Source of the DNA: Magnetococcales bacterium
GTDB lineage: Bacteria; Pseudomonadota; Magnetococcia; Magnetococcales; JADFWU01
DNA length: 64,000 nt
NCBI GenBank assembly: GCA_015234045.1
Contig: JADFWU010000001.1
Coordinates: 260,608 to 324,607, forward strand
Reading direction: 5' to 3'
Numbering within the stretch: position 1 is the stretch's first letter; each line of letters begins with the position of its first letter. A model generated the notes under the pieces. The model was not told the origin of the DNA. It ran no database searches and saw nothing but the letters and a program-made list of their open reading frames with translations. A program made the position numbers and the translations under genes. Shown piece by piece: positions 51,303 through 61,415 of the stretch.

Positions 51303-53318
51303 CTACTCCGATTTGGCAGGGCTGGAGGGCAAAGATTCCGCTTTGGGTAACAGCAGTTTCTCCAAATCCAGCTCTAACGGCATGAGTTCAGGTTTGACGC
51401 TATTCACGATGACGGACATATCGCTTGAGCGTTCCACCCAGTTCTTTTTCAATTTTTTATACTTGTCTCTGGAAATATCCAACAGTCGTGCATAGCTGTT
51501 GATGATTACCGGTTTGATAAACACCATCAGGTTGGATTTACGTCCACTGGATGAGGAGCTTTTGAACAGCTCTCCCAATGCTGCTATCGAGCCTAAACAC
51601 GGCACTTGTGAAACGACCTCACTGGTATCTTCACGTAGAAGACCGCCCAATACCACCATTTCATCATTGTTCAGAGTGACAGTTGTTTGAATGGATCGTG
51701 TGTTGGTGACCACACCCTGTGCAGGATCAACACCTGTTGAAATGGTGGTAGCCAGGCTGGAATCCTCTTGAAACACCTTGAGCAGAAGACGACTGCCTTC
51801 CAAAATCTGAGGTGTTACTTTCAAGGTGAGTCCAACATCTTTACGATCCACCGTGGAGATAATGTCATTGCCGGATGAGGACTGTTTACCGGTCAGAAAA
51901 GGCACATTTTGACCCACATGGATCAGAGCCTCTTCATTATCCATAGTGAGAATGTTGGGTGTGGCCAGGATATTGGTGTCAGTATCGTTTTGCAGTGCGG
52001 TAATCAACGCACCAAGGTTGGCATAGGTGGTACTGCCCAGGGTAATGGTGCCTTTGACCAGACCCATTGATAAGCCTGAATTGGCTAAAGGATTGGCGGC
52101 AACGGTGTTCATGGAGCCAAATGTAGAGCCGCCGAACGGTGCTGTATCATTACCATTCATATAATTGTCTGCAAAGCGCCACTCAACGCCAAATGAAGCA
52201 GCCCGTTCGCTGGTGACTTCAATGACAATGGCTTCCACATGAACCTGCAATCGTGGAATATCCAATCCTTCTATGACCGGTCGCAGTGTTTCATAGTCTT
52301 CAGGCGTAGCTGCAATGACCAACGTGTTGGTTGTTTCTTCACCAACAACACTCACCTTGCGAAGAAAATTCAACGGTTGCTCTTCAGCGGCACCGCCTTT
52401 GACCTTGCCGAGCAAGTCATTGAGTACTTTGGCGATCACCTTGGCCTTGCCATTGTTGGGATAGTAGACATGCAGATTGCCTTGCCCGGTTACTGTGCGT
52501 TGGTCCAACTTGGCCAATATCTGTTTAATTTCAGCGATACGATCTTCTGGAGCCACAACCAACAACGTATTGGTGCGATCATCAGAGAACGTTTTAATAT
52601 TGGGCAGTCCCTTACGATACTGGCTGTTATAGTCGGCATAGAAGATATTAAGCAGTTTTTCAACATGCTTGGCCGCAGCAAACTTCAGCTTGAACATTTT
52701 CCGAACAGCGAGCTCTTCCGGTTGGTCCAATGCTCTGATGATATCAATGACCTTCAAGATTGTTGTGGCATTGTCGGTCACTACCAGAGTATTGCTCTGT
52801 GCATGTGGTGTTACCAGACCCCAAGGATGAATCATTGGTTTGACAATCGCTACCAAGGCGCTGGCGGAGATATGATCCAGTCGGATAAGTTGACTGACCA
52901 CAATTTCATCTTCAGGTGGTAGGGCTGCGGCGGGATTGTGGTCACTGCCTTCCGTTCTGCCTTCTACCAGCGGAAGAATCTTGATCACTGGTCCTTGACG
53001 CACGCCGGTATAGCCCATGACATTGAGAATGGAGTCAAAAATACGCCGTACTTCAGGCAGAGAAACTGGTGCCGGTGTGACAACCGAAACTTTACCTTTC
53101 ACTTTGTCATCAATGATGATGTTTTCACCGGTCAACTCAGCCACAAAGCGAATGACCTGACGAAGATCAACTTCTTGAAAATTAAGCTCAACCATCTCAT
53201 CGTCAGACAGCGTTCCTCGCGCCTGAATATCAGAAAAAGGCAGACCAATCAGTACAATCAACAGCGTGAATAGGCCTAGCCAGCGGATGGCAGATGCCCG
53301 ACTTAATGTACACAGCAC
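51303..53318 (-). CDS. gspD: Type II secretion outer-membrane secretin
   Basis: 671 residues with signal peptide (cleavage near QAR/GT). N0 domain starts VELNFQEVDLRQVIRFVAELTGENIIID. N1-N3 repeats follow with VLPLVEG, NTLVVTDNATTILKVIDIIRALD and NTLLVVAPEDRIAEIKQILAKLD. The secretin core has VEAIVIEV, TPNILTMDNEEALIHVGQNVPF, VGLTLKVTPQI and VVLGGLLREDTSEVVSQVPCLG. It forms the outer-membrane channel. C-terminal residues about 640-671 may be the S-domain that binds a pilotin, which is not seen here. Confidence 0.96.
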   Translation of the reverse strand: MLCTLSRASAIRWLGLFTLLIVLIGLPFSDIQARGTLSDDEMVELNFQEVDLRQVIRFVAELTGENIIIDDKVKGKVSVVTPAPVSLPEVRRIFDSILNVMGYTGVRQGPVIKILPLVEGRTEGSDHNPAAALPPEDEIVVSQLIRLDHISASALVAIVKPMIHPWGLVTPHAQSNTLVVTDNATTILKVIDIIRALDQPEELAVRKMFKLKFAAAKHVEKLLNIFYADYNSQYRKGLPNIKTFSDDRTNTLLVVAPEDRIAEIKQILAKLDQRTVTGQGNLHVYYPNNGKAKVIAKVLNDLLGKVKGGAAEEQPLNFLRKVSVVGEETTNTLVIAATPEDYETLRPVIEGLDIPRLQVHVEAIVIEVTSERAASFGVEWRFADNYMNGNDTAPFGGSTFGSMNTVAANPLANSGLSMGLVKGTITLGSTTYANLGALITALQNDTDTNILATPNILTMDNEEALIHVGQNVPFLTGKQSSSGNDIISTVDRKDVGLTLKVTPQILEGSRLLLKVFQEDSSLATTISTGVDPAQGVVTNTRSIQTTVTLNNDEMVVLGGLLREDTSEVVSQVPCLGSIAALGELFKSSSSSGRKSNLMVFIKPVIINSYARLLDISRDKYKKLKKNWVERSSDMSVIVNSVKPELMPLELDLEKLLLPKAESLPSSPAKSE

Positions 53319-53321
53319 AGA

Positions 53322-54302
53322 CTACCCTCCAATTCTAATATGATGCGTGTGAGATTGACCATTACGCATCATCTCAAGAGAAATAACAGATTGGTCTTTT
53401 AATTTATTAATCAATTGATTAGCCTGAGAAAGATCATTAAGCTGTTGACCATTTATCCGTTGGATCACATCATCATTGCGAATGCCTAACAGTTGTAGAT
53501 TGGGATTGTGACGTGATGAACTAATCCGATAACCATCACCACCGGGCAAGCCCGATTCCGGTTTGAAATTTACACCCCTAAACAAAGATAGCCCCTGGCC
53601 TAACATACGGTTGAATTTTTTCTTTGCTACATAGGTTGTGGTCGGACGTAAACTGGCTTGCGTATTGACAGGTTTGATTGATTTTACAGTGCTTTTTGTT
53701 TGGGTCGCTTCATCCTCTTCCATATGAATCACTTCAAGACGGCCACCATTGCGAAAATATGCGGCCTTGGATTCAACACGCTCCAGGATAGCGCTCTCAT
53801 GACCTTGTCCTGGTCTCAGAAAGATTTGATCTCTCGAACGCTTGTTTTCCACCAAAATAGCAACTGATTTTTTAGGATCTGATAGGATAATCGTTCCGAT
53901 CAACAGGATATTTAACTCAGACACGACCACCGGCTCAATCTCAGGTTCCGGTTGCTGGATGATTGGTTCTGGTGTCTCTTCCGGCAGTTGGACTTCCCAG
54001 GGATTGAATCGGTTCAGACTGGCTGTTACTTCTGCCATGGTCGGCAAGGTCTGAAGTGTGTTCTGAATGGGGCTGGACTGTTTGGAAGATGCGTTGTCTA
54101 TATTTATTCTGTTTGATGCGTTGGTGGTTAAAATGGTGTCAGGCAGCACTGCTTTCCAGGTCAATTCGGCTGCTTGAAAGCCTATGACACTGACCAAAAT
54201 AATAGAGACCAACAGTGCAAACGCTCGGTTAAGTCGTTCAACCGATAGTTTTGGAAGTGCACTGGGCAGTATCTGCTGCAAATGTGAGAAAGACAGGGCC
54301 AT
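53322..54302 (-). CDS. gspC: Type II secretion clamp protein with PDZ domain
   Basis: 326 residues. A cytoplasmic start is followed by one membrane helix (about 26-48). A Pro/Glu-rich spacer precedes the HR domain (about 125-195: LNILLIGTIILSDPKKSVAILVE, IFLRPGQ), which contacts the secretin N0 domain. A C-terminal PDZ domain has GLSLFRGVNF, YRISSSR, LGIRNDDVIQRINGQQLNDLSQANQL. It links inner-membrane platform and secretin. First gene of the gsp operon; the promoter must lie in 54303-54420, shared with the terminator of the next gene. Confidence 0.92.
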   Translation of the reverse strand: MALSFSHLQQILPSALPKLSVERLNRAFALLVSIILVSVIGFQAAELTWKAVLPDTILTTNASNRINIDNASSKQSSPIQNTLQTLPTMAEVTASLNRFNPWEVQLPEETPEPIIQQPEPEIEPVVVSELNILLIGTIILSDPKKSVAILVENKRSRDQIFLRPGQGHESAILERVESKAAYFRNGGRLEVIHMEEDEATQTKSTVKSIKPVNTQASLRPTTTYVAKKKFNRMLGQGLSLFRGVNFKPESGLPGGDGYRISSSRHNPNLQLLGIRNDDVIQRINGQQLNDLSQANQLINKLKDQSVISLEMMRNGQSHTHHIRIGG

Positions 54303-54421
54303 TAAAATTAAGTAACAAGCGCCTAAATAGAGAAAAGTAGATGTTTGATCTTAGGTATAATTCATCAATGCTTCAATTGCTAAAGTGTAACACTCTGTTA
54401 CACGGCAAAACTTCTTCAAAT

Positions 54422-54458
54422 AAAAAAAGAGCGGAACAAATGTCCCGCTCTTTTTTTT
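54422..54458. terminator. Terminator of the Ig-like protein gene
   Basis: AGAGCGG (54428-54434) pairs with CCGCTCT (54445-54451), with ACA/TGT inside. It is flanked by seven A and eight T residues, so it can work in both directions. It lies 20 bp after the stop of the minus-strand gene. Confidence 0.92.
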
Positions 54459-54477
54459 ATCGTCCAATCAGCTTGAT

Positions 54478-57400
54478 CTATTTCCGGAAACGACGGAACA
54501 ACCAAGTCAGCGGTGCCAGAGCCAACAAGGCCCAAGGACCGAATCCACCACCACCACCGCTGCTGCTGGTGTTGGTGCTGAAAGAGTCAGAAACAGTGAA
54601 TACAGACAGATGTTCAGCTGTAAAGGTGATCGTACCATTATAGCTGTCAATCTCCAAATCATCACCACGATGCAGGTCACTGCGATTGCCGCCAGTTGCG
54701 GTATCACTGGCAAACTCATCGTAGCTATCGTACTGCAACACGGCGTAGGTGCCGTCAGTCAGCATGGATGAGTCAGTGATGACATCCGTATCATAAGGAA
54801 TGGTGATGTCGATTGTGTTGATCACATCATCAGTCACTGTATCTAATACACCATCATCATCTTCAAGCACAACATCCAGGTTGACTTCAACTACCGTACC
54901 GCCTGTACCATTTGCTCTTGCAGAAATGGTGTTGTCAACAGCAAGAGTTTGAACAGCGAGTGTCGCGCTCTTCACTGCTTGAGTACCAGTCAAGGTACCA
55001 GCCAAAGCCGTTGTGTCAATACCGTTGGTTGGCAGTTTTACTGACACTGATTTGGTAATTGCATTGCCGTCAGCATCGGTGTCGAACGTTGCCGTGGTAC
55101 CGGAGATTGACGTTGTACCACCTGTGCCTACTGCCAGTGTTTGACTACCACGAGCTTGAGAGCGTGCAGCGGTACTGCTTTGTGCCGTCTTGTAATCCTC
55201 TTTGGCAGCCTGTTCGGCATCAGTGCCCGAAGTAGCACTCAGATATTCATAGACAAAGACTACATCATCACCGCTTTTCAAATAAACGGTCATATCCTGA
55301 TCTGTGGAGAAGGTAGCACCACTAGGATCAGCTGAAACTGGAACCACTTCGTTACTACTGCTGTCAACAGCTTCCACGGAGTAACCCGAAGCTGTGTCAA
55401 TATCAATGTCAGTGCTGTCAATTTTTCTACTGGCTGTGAAGGTTAATGTCACAGGTTCAGTTGCTTCAGCATCAACAACTTCATCAACAGAAAAACGAAG
55501 AGAAGCGGTTTGATTGATTGTTACAGCACTCAAAGTGCTCCAAGGTGTGTTGCCAGCATCTTCAGTGGTCGATACATAACCATCGGCAAAAACCTGAATG
55601 CTTTGAACAGTAGTATCAGCTGGGACAGGAAGTGAAACAACAGCATCCGTATCCTCAGTAACCCAGGTCACATTCACTGGACCAGCAACAACGTTGTCAT
55701 CAGCATCAAGACCAACTACCTCAACGGTTGAGCCAACAACCAAATCAGGCAGAGTGACCAGAACTTTGAATCCTGCATCACTTAGAGAAATATCACTACC
55801 CGCAGATGTGCCAGAATAGCCTTGACCACTGACAGATGAGGGCAAGTAATCTTCCGCATTGGTGACAATGGTGTGATATTTACTGGGACGGCTAGGAACA
55901 GTCATGGAGAATGAACCATCACTCTCGGTAATGACCGAAACTGGCAGACCCTGAGCATTTTTATAATTGTCAAGAGAAACAGTGGCACTATCAATGCCTG
56001 TTGGTGTGTCGCCACTGCTTTTCACATAACCGCTATAGGTTATTGTTGGGAGTATCGAAAACCCGGTTACATCAATCGCATCAAGTGTAGTCTGAGTACT
56101 GTTGCTGACTCGAACAGAAAATGGCGTGTCAACACTTACGTCAGCGGCTACAACCGAACTGGAAGCCACATAGGTTGGATCAGTTTCACCATCACTGGTT
56201 GCTGTCGCATCTGCAATTGTAGCGATTGCGCCATTCGTGTCTTCAGTACCTCCAGAATTCAGCACAGTGTAGGTGATGGTGTCACTATCAGCTGCACCTT
56301 TTACCGAAATAGTCGGTACGAAGTTTGTTACCACATTACCAGAACTGTCCAACTCACCGGTCACAGCACTTTCAGGAAAACGTTTGAAGTCCACCATGAT
56401 GGTCATGGGCACAGAAACCGAGTAAGAAGCCGTGGTTTCAGCGTCATTGCCAAGATCATTGGTAATGGTCACAGTGTAATCACCGGCAAATGCACCTACT
56501 GTTGGTGGTGTCAGTGTCAGTGTGCTATCGGTAATTGTGCAGATTGCATCGGTTTCACAGGTGATGGCACTATCAGAGCCAGGCGCCATTACTGTGGCAC
56601 TCAGTGTATCTGTGGTGGTGTTTCCACCGCCAATGGTTACTGAGGAAGCTGTACCAGCGGTGCCTTGAACCTCGCCACCATCGGCGACACTCGTTTCGCC
56701 TTGTGCCAGGGTAAGGGCAGGGAAGACCGTAATAGCGGTCGTGTCGCTGACAGAAGCACCGCCGATCGTATCGGCAACGGTGACAACGAAATCTTGTGAA
56801 CTACCTGTGACTGTAGTAGGTGCGGTGAAGGTAGCCGTGGTTGTGTTCCCGTCAACGGTACCACCTGTAGTGCTCCACGTGGGTGCTGTGCCACCGGTCA
56901 ATGTCAATGTCGTAGTCTGACCTGCAAGCAGGCTCACCACGTCCTTATCCAATGAGAATGGTGCAGTCGTCACAGTGACAGTTGCATCAGACAGGCCAGT
57001 TGCAGATGCTGTGACAACAATATTACCACCTGTAGCATTGATTGTACTGGTCAGAGTATTGGTCGTTTGACCATCAGAGACAGTGGCTGTTGTCGCGTTT
57101 AGCGCACCATATGTTTCGGCATCGGTGGCAAAGGTGATTTCTGTTGAATCATCTGTAGTTACAATGTTTCCGTATTGATCTTTAAGAATAGCGGTCAAGG
57201 TAACATCAGTCGCCGAATTCGAGCTAACTGTTGATGCTGAAGCTGAAAGATCAAGCGTTGCGGCAGCACCTGGAGTACCGGTTGCTGTGAAAGTCACATC
57301 GGAAGCGTTTGAATTAGCAATGCTGGCAGTAACGGTATTGGAACCTATTGTCTGTCCAAGAGTCAATGTAGTGCTGGCCATGCCACTCGAATCAGTCATT

Positions 57401-58368
57401 ACACTGGTTTCAGAAAGCGAGCCACCACCTGATGCAACAGCAAATGTGACACTGACATTTTCAACTGGATCACTAGAGGAGTCAGTTGCCGTAATAGTAA
57501 ACGGTGAGGTCAGTGCAGTTCCTACAGTAGCTGTCTGGTTATCATTGGTTTTGGCTATGCCTGTAACTGAGGCCGGATTAACCGTAGCAGTGGCTGTGAC
57601 TGATTGAGACGAGTAGCCTGTGGCTGAAATAGACAAAGACTGCTCACCAACTGTTTCACCTAGCGTCCAAACAGCGCTGGATGTGCCATCAGTAGGGCCT
57701 GTGACAGTACCAACACTGCCTGTATTAGGAGTAAAGGTCACCTGAGTGGTGTTGTCAGCATTTCCAGCATAGTCAGTCAAAGTCACTGAGATAGCATTGG
57801 TAAGCGCTGATCCAGCCATTGCTGTTTGTCCTTGACTAGCTGTTGCTACAGCCAGGGAAGGAGCGCCAAGAGTAAATACTTGGTCAGGGTTATCTGTATA
57901 GGATTGTGTTGTAACAAGATCTCCGACCTTGGTGTAGGTAATTGGAGTAGCAGTTACATAGCGTTCTGTTCCACTCTGCACGTCCAGAGAAACTGTGTCT
58001 CCAGTTTCAGCAATAACATACTGGCTACCGACTTTCATCCAATGCAAATTCAGTGTGATTACGCCAAATCCAGCATCATCAGTACCGTAAGCAAATGCTC
58101 CAGATGGAGATGATGCGTCTCCTCCCAGTGAAGCATCATAGGTTCCGACAGTGTCTACATTAGTACCATTGACATCGGTTAGAGTGGCAGAATAGGAGAT
58201 GGTATCTGCACTGGGAAAGCCACCAGTATTTGCTGTCACCTTGAACAAAATCACACTAAATGGGCCAGCAGTTGGTTGAGTATCGCTTAGAGTGAAAGCC
58301 TCAGCGTTATGACACATCACGCCCGTGGTGACCAAAGCGCCAAAGAAAACGTTGTATATTCTACCCAT
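54478..58368 (-). CDS. Large secreted protein with bacterial Ig-like domains and GlyGly-CTERM-type tail
   Basis: 1,296 residues, ATG with AGGAG upstream and a signal peptide near AEA-FT. At least two group 1 Ig-like (invasin-type) domains are seen at about 170-370 (QTATVGTALTSPFTITATD, DSSGMASTTLTLGQTIGSNTV), followed by further beta-sandwich repeats rich in Thr, Ser, Asp and Val, with almost no Cys. The C-terminus has a Ser-Ser-Gly5 stretch, a hydrophobic helix (FGPWALLALAPLTWLF) and an Arg-rich end (RRFRK). This matches the GlyGly-CTERM sorting signal processed by rhombosortase, which is typical of type II secretion clients. The gsp operon lies immediately downstream. Confidence 0.85.
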   Translation of the reverse strand: MGRIYNVFFGALVTTGVMCHNAEAFTLSDTQPTAGPFSVILFKVTANTGGFPSADTISYSATLTDVNGTNVDTVGTYDASLGGDASSPSGAFAYGTDDAGFGVITLNLHWMKVGSQYVIAETGDTVSLDVQSGTERYVTATPITYTKVGDLVTTQSYTDNPDQVFTLGAPSLAVATASQGQTAMAGSALTNAISVTLTDYAGNADNTTQVTFTPNTGSVGTVTGPTDGTSSAVWTLGETVGEQSLSISATGYSSQSVTATATVNPASVTGIAKTNDNQTATVGTALTSPFTITATDSSSDPVENVSVTFAVASGGGSLSETSVMTDSSGMASTTLTLGQTIGSNTVTASIANSNASDVTFTATGTPGAAATLDLSASASTVSSNSATDVTLTAILKDQYGNIVTTDDSTEITFATDAETYGALNATTATVSDGQTTNTLTSTINATGGNIVVTASATGLSDATVTVTTAPFSLDKDVVSLLAGQTTTLTLTGGTAPTWSTTGGTVDGNTTTATFTAPTTVTGSSQDFVVTVADTIGGASVSDTTAITVFPALTLAQGETSVADGGEVQGTAGTASSVTIGGGNTTTDTLSATVMAPGSDSAITCETDAICTITDSTLTLTPPTVGAFAGDYTVTITNDLGNDAETTASYSVSVPMTIMVDFKRFPESAVTGELDSSGNVVTNFVPTISVKGAADSDTITYTVLNSGGTEDTNGAIATIADATATSDGETDPTYVASSSVVAADVSVDTPFSVRVSNSTQTTLDAIDVTGFSILPTITYSGYVKSSGDTPTGIDSATVSLDNYKNAQGLPVSVITESDGSFSMTVPSRPSKYHTIVTNAEDYLPSSVSGQGYSGTSAGSDISLSDAGFKVLVTLPDLVVGSTVEVVGLDADDNVVAGPVNVTWVTEDTDAVVSLPVPADTTVQSIQVFADGYVSTTEDAGNTPWSTLSAVTINQTASLRFSVDEVVDAEATEPVTLTFTASRKIDSTDIDIDTASGYSVEAVDSSSNEVVPVSADPSGATFSTDQDMTVYLKSGDDVVFVYEYLSATSGTDAEQAAKEDYKTAQSSTAARSQARGSQTLAVGTGGTTSISGTTATFDTDADGNAITKSVSVKLPTNGIDTTALAGTLTGTQAVKSATLAVQTLAVDNTISARANGTGGTVVEVNLDVVLEDDDGVLDTVTDDVINTIDITIPYDTDVITDSSMLTDGTYAVLQYDSYDEFASDTATGGNRSDLHRGDDLEIDSYNGTITFTAEHLSVFTVSDSFSTNTSSSGGGGGFGPWALLALAPLTWLFRRFRK

Positions 58369-58392
58369 TATTTACTCCTAATGTTGAAAGGT

Positions 58393-58408
58393 ATCAGTAA
58401 ATACTGAT
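58393..58408. other. 16-bp palindrome between two secreted-protein genes
   Basis: ATCAGTA-AA-TACTGAT is symmetric and lies in the 63-bp gap. It has no T-tract, so the PKD gene and the Ig-like gene may be one transcript. Confidence 0.35.
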
Positions 58409-58431
58409 CTGGCCCTTCAATTTAATTCAAG

Positions 58432-61275
58432 TTACGGTGCGTAGGTTCCTGAAGTGGTCAGAACCATTATCAAACCTTGTGCCTGATATGAATAGCTAAA
58501 GTCTGAAGCCGCTTGGCCAAGTGCAGGAATATATGTAGCAGTCGGTTCTCCACCATTCTCATCTGCAATCCATGAGAAGGTCAGTGTGACAATTCCAGAA
58601 CTATTTTGTGTTTCAAGGTCAGAAACAAACTCAGCACCTGTGTCAATTGTGCTTGTCGAAGGTGATGAACCAACAAGGTTCAGACCCGAGCCAAGAGATA
58701 TTGAGGTATAGGATGTTCCTGTCAGAGAACTACTTCCAGTTCCTGACCCGACAACCACCACATAAGCCTTCCCAACTTCCATATCAAAGTCCGAAGCTGC
58801 TTGGCCAAGTGCAGGAATATATGTGACGGTAGGTTCTCCACCGTCACTTCGGCTAGCGGAGTTGGTCCACCCAAACATAAGTGTAATAGAGAGAGATGGA
58901 TTATCCGTAGTTAACAGAGAAACATAGTCAGCTGCGGTAGTTATTCTGGAGTCTGAAACAGTGTAAGGAACAATGTTCAAACCAGGATATAGAGTGTGTG
59001 TGATGCTATTACCACTCTCAGCGCTGGCAGTGATCACTACTTCCTTAGTACCAGAAACACCATTCGAGTCAGTAACGGTCAAAGTAACTGTAAAAGTACC
59101 TTCAACGTCTGGTGTAATGGAAACGGAATCAATAGTAACAGACGTTGAGCCAGAAGCTGTTCCTGAGCCCAATACACCGGTGGTGAGAGAAGAGCCGTCA
59201 GGAACGTTAGTCAGATTCCAACTGTAGGCGCTGAGGTAGTCATTCTCGTCAACATCGGCAGAGCTGTTGTCGCTGATGGTGACTTCTGTGTCTGGTTGAA
59301 CAGCAGACTCACTCGCTGTAGCGTTTGCTGTTGGTGCGGTATTACTGACAACAATCTGAACCGTGTCTGTAGCTGAAGCGGGCGTGCTGTAGTCATCGGT
59401 TACGGTCAGTTTGACATAGTATGTACCAGTGACATCCGGTTCAAACGTTGGCGTTGCAGCATTGGTCGTCGTAATCAGGCTTTGGTTGGTTACTGTAGAA
59501 CCAGAAGGTACAGAGGTAAATTCCCATGCATAGCTGATGGTATCACTGTCAGGGTCGTTACTGGCCGTACCATCCAAGGTAACAACACCGCCAGAGAGGC
59601 TGACAGTCTGGCCATTGCCAGCGTCAGCGACTGGATTTGAGTTGCCTGTTACGATAATGGACACCTGATCTGTTGAAGAGCTTTCAGTGCCATCATTGAC
59701 CACTAGATTAAATACATAGGTGCCACGAGCGGTCGGGGTAAACGTTGGTTGAGCAGCTGTGGTACTTGAGAGTGTAACCGAGGAAACCTCTGAGCTGCTA
59801 TCAACGCTCCAAAGATAGGTCAGAGTATCACTGTCTGCATCAGTTGAAGCTGAACCATTCAGCGTTACTTGTGTGCCAGTTGCAATGCTGGATTGATCAT
59901 CACCGGCACTGGCAACAGGCGCGTTATTCACCGTTAGTGTCACACTGTCTGAATCGGTGTCGCTGTCGCTGTCTGTTACTGTCAGGGTGATCACATAAGA
60001 ACCAGCAACATCTGGTGTGAAAGTGGCTGACGGATTTGAATTCGTAGATGGTTGGATAATATTCGATGATTGTTTACTGGAGCCGCTAGGAGCAGAAGTT
60101 AATGCCCATGTGTAGGTCAGAGTCGTGCCATCTTCAGCATCCTCAGATTGACTACCGCTCAAGGTCGCTTGATTATTAGGGCGCACTACTTGATCTGTGC
60201 CGGCATTGGCAGTCGGAGGATTGCCACCCGCTGGATTTCTTACGGTGACGGTAATGCTATCTGCTGTTGAAGTTGCATAGCCATCGCTCACCACCAGTGA
60301 AAACTCATACACGCCTGCGGTTGATACCTGTGTTTCCCAGGTAGAGCCGGTGGAGGTTTGATCCTCACTCAAAGCTGTGGAGCCAGAAGGAACAGTTGTC
60401 GCTGTCCATGTATAGCTGGAAATAGTGTCGCTATCTGGATCACTGGAAGAAGAGCCATCCAGACTGATCGTAGCGGAACCACTGCTCAGGTTGACTGTGA
60501 CATCATCACCAGCCGCCGCTGTGGGCGTTTGGTTGGTAGCGGTGTATGCACCAACCGAATAGACACTCTTTCTATTTGGTTGGCCATTGGTCACCTGAAG
60601 ATCATAAGTCCCAGGCGCAATATCAGCGGGCACATTGGCTGTCAGTTGTGTTGAACTTTTCCAGATCACAGAACTGAGAGCAACGGTTGTGTCACCGTCT
60701 ACCAAATCCACAGTAGCACCGGAGATAAAACGGCTACCCGAAATTGTGACGTTTACCAGTTTGGTATGATCACCCGATGAAGGAGAAATCGGTGTTCCCG
60801 ATGAAAGCGAGGGCGTACTATTGATAATAATGGGCCCAGTGCTGACGACATCTGAACCCGATGTCGGCGCATCCGCATCGAAAGCCTGAAGATGGAAATA
60901 GTAGGTTCCATCAGGCACTAACTCCAGCTTGGTCTGAGTTGCATCAGATAGCTGAAGACGACGAATGACAGACGTGTCCTCGGTATCACCAAACAGTTGG
61001 ATAAATGAATTAAGCTTGTAGTTGCTGCCATCGGACACACACTCACTCTCAGCAACACTACACGTACCAGTGGTCAACATGTACTGATAGGAAATAGAAT
61101 CCCTGTCACTGGTAGGCTCTGTCCAGGTAAAGGTCAGATTACTGCTTGTGGTCTGCTGATTGGCAGGCGGCACACTGGAAAGAGTAGGGTTGGAGCTGAC
61201 TACTGACCAGCTTGTGCCAGCATTCAATAAAAGCCCTAAGCCCATAGTCAGGGCCAGTACTGATTTCTTGTTCAT
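58432..61275 (-). CDS. Secreted protein with TIG and five PKD-like domains
   Basis: 947 residues from ATG 61275, chosen because GGGAG lies about seven bases upstream and it begins a signal peptide (cleavage near TSWS-V); the frame runs open to 61476. Fibronectin-like start (about 30-135), an IPT/TIG domain (about 140-240), then five PKD/K319-type domains (about 245-745) with repeated ANAGTDQ, LDGS-S-DPDSDT, YTW and GTYVFNLVVNDG motifs. The C-terminal about 190 residues contain a two-copy repeat including GGEPT-TYIPALGQAASDF. There is no sorting tail. Probably an extracellular or surface binding protein. Confidence 0.88.
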   Translation of the reverse strand: MNKKSVLALTMGLGLLLNAGTSWSVVSSNPTLSSVPPANQQTTSSNLTFTWTEPTSDRDSISYQYMLTTGTCSVAESECVSDGSNYKLNSFIQLFGDTEDTSVIRRLQLSDATQTKLELVPDGTYYFHLQAFDADAPTSGSDVVSTGPIIINSTPSLSSGTPISPSSGDHTKLVNVTISGSRFISGATVDLVDGDTTVALSSVIWKSSTQLTANVPADIAPGTYDLQVTNGQPNRKSVYSVGAYTATNQTPTAAAGDDVTVNLSSGSATISLDGSSSSDPDSDTISSYTWTATTVPSGSTALSEDQTSTGSTWETQVSTAGVYEFSLVVSDGYATSTADSITVTVRNPAGGNPPTANAGTDQVVRPNNQATLSGSQSEDAEDGTTLTYTWALTSAPSGSSKQSSNIIQPSTNSNPSATFTPDVAGSYVITLTVTDSDSDTDSDSVTLTVNNAPVASAGDDQSSIATGTQVTLNGSASTDADSDTLTYLWSVDSSSEVSSVTLSSTTAAQPTFTPTARGTYVFNLVVNDGTESSSTDQVSIIVTGNSNPVADAGNGQTVSLSGGVVTLDGTASNDPDSDTISYAWEFTSVPSGSTVTNQSLITTTNAATPTFEPDVTGTYYVKLTVTDDYSTPASATDTVQIVVSNTAPTANATASESAVQPDTEVTISDNSSADVDENDYLSAYSWNLTNVPDGSSLTTGVLGSGTASGSTSVTIDSVSITPDVEGTFTVTLTVTDSNGVSGTKEVVITASAESGNSITHTLYPGLNIVPYTVSDSRITTAADYVSLLTTDNPSLSITLMFGWTNSASRSDGGEPTVTYIPALGQAASDFDMEVGKAYVVVVGSGTGSSSLTGTSYTSISLGSGLNLVGSSPSTSTIDTGAEFVSDLETQNSSGIVTLTFSWIADENGGEPTATYIPALGQAASDFSYSYQAQGLIMVLTTSGTYAP

Positions 61276-61368
61276 AAGACGCTCCCACTCCCTCTTTGCA
61301 GGATCCTTCGGTGGAGAATCTGAAAATTGAAAAAATTCAAAACAATAGATTGGATAACCAAGCATATA

Positions 61369-61415
61369 AGGGGGAAGCCTCCTTCCACCCCAACCATGAA
61401 ATATCTTACATGGTT
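61369..61415 (-). promoter_or_regulatory. Two adjacent hairpins in the leader of the PKD-protein gene
   Basis: Read on the minus strand: AACCATG (RNA side 61415-61409) pairs with CATGGTT (61398-61392). A GGGG-T-GGAAG/CTTCCCCCC stem (61391-61369, loop GAGG) follows immediately. The two lie about 95-140 bases before the start codon, in a 272-bp spacer. The dense pairing suggests a structured 5' leader; it does not match a riboswitch consensus that I can recall in detail. Confidence 0.4.
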
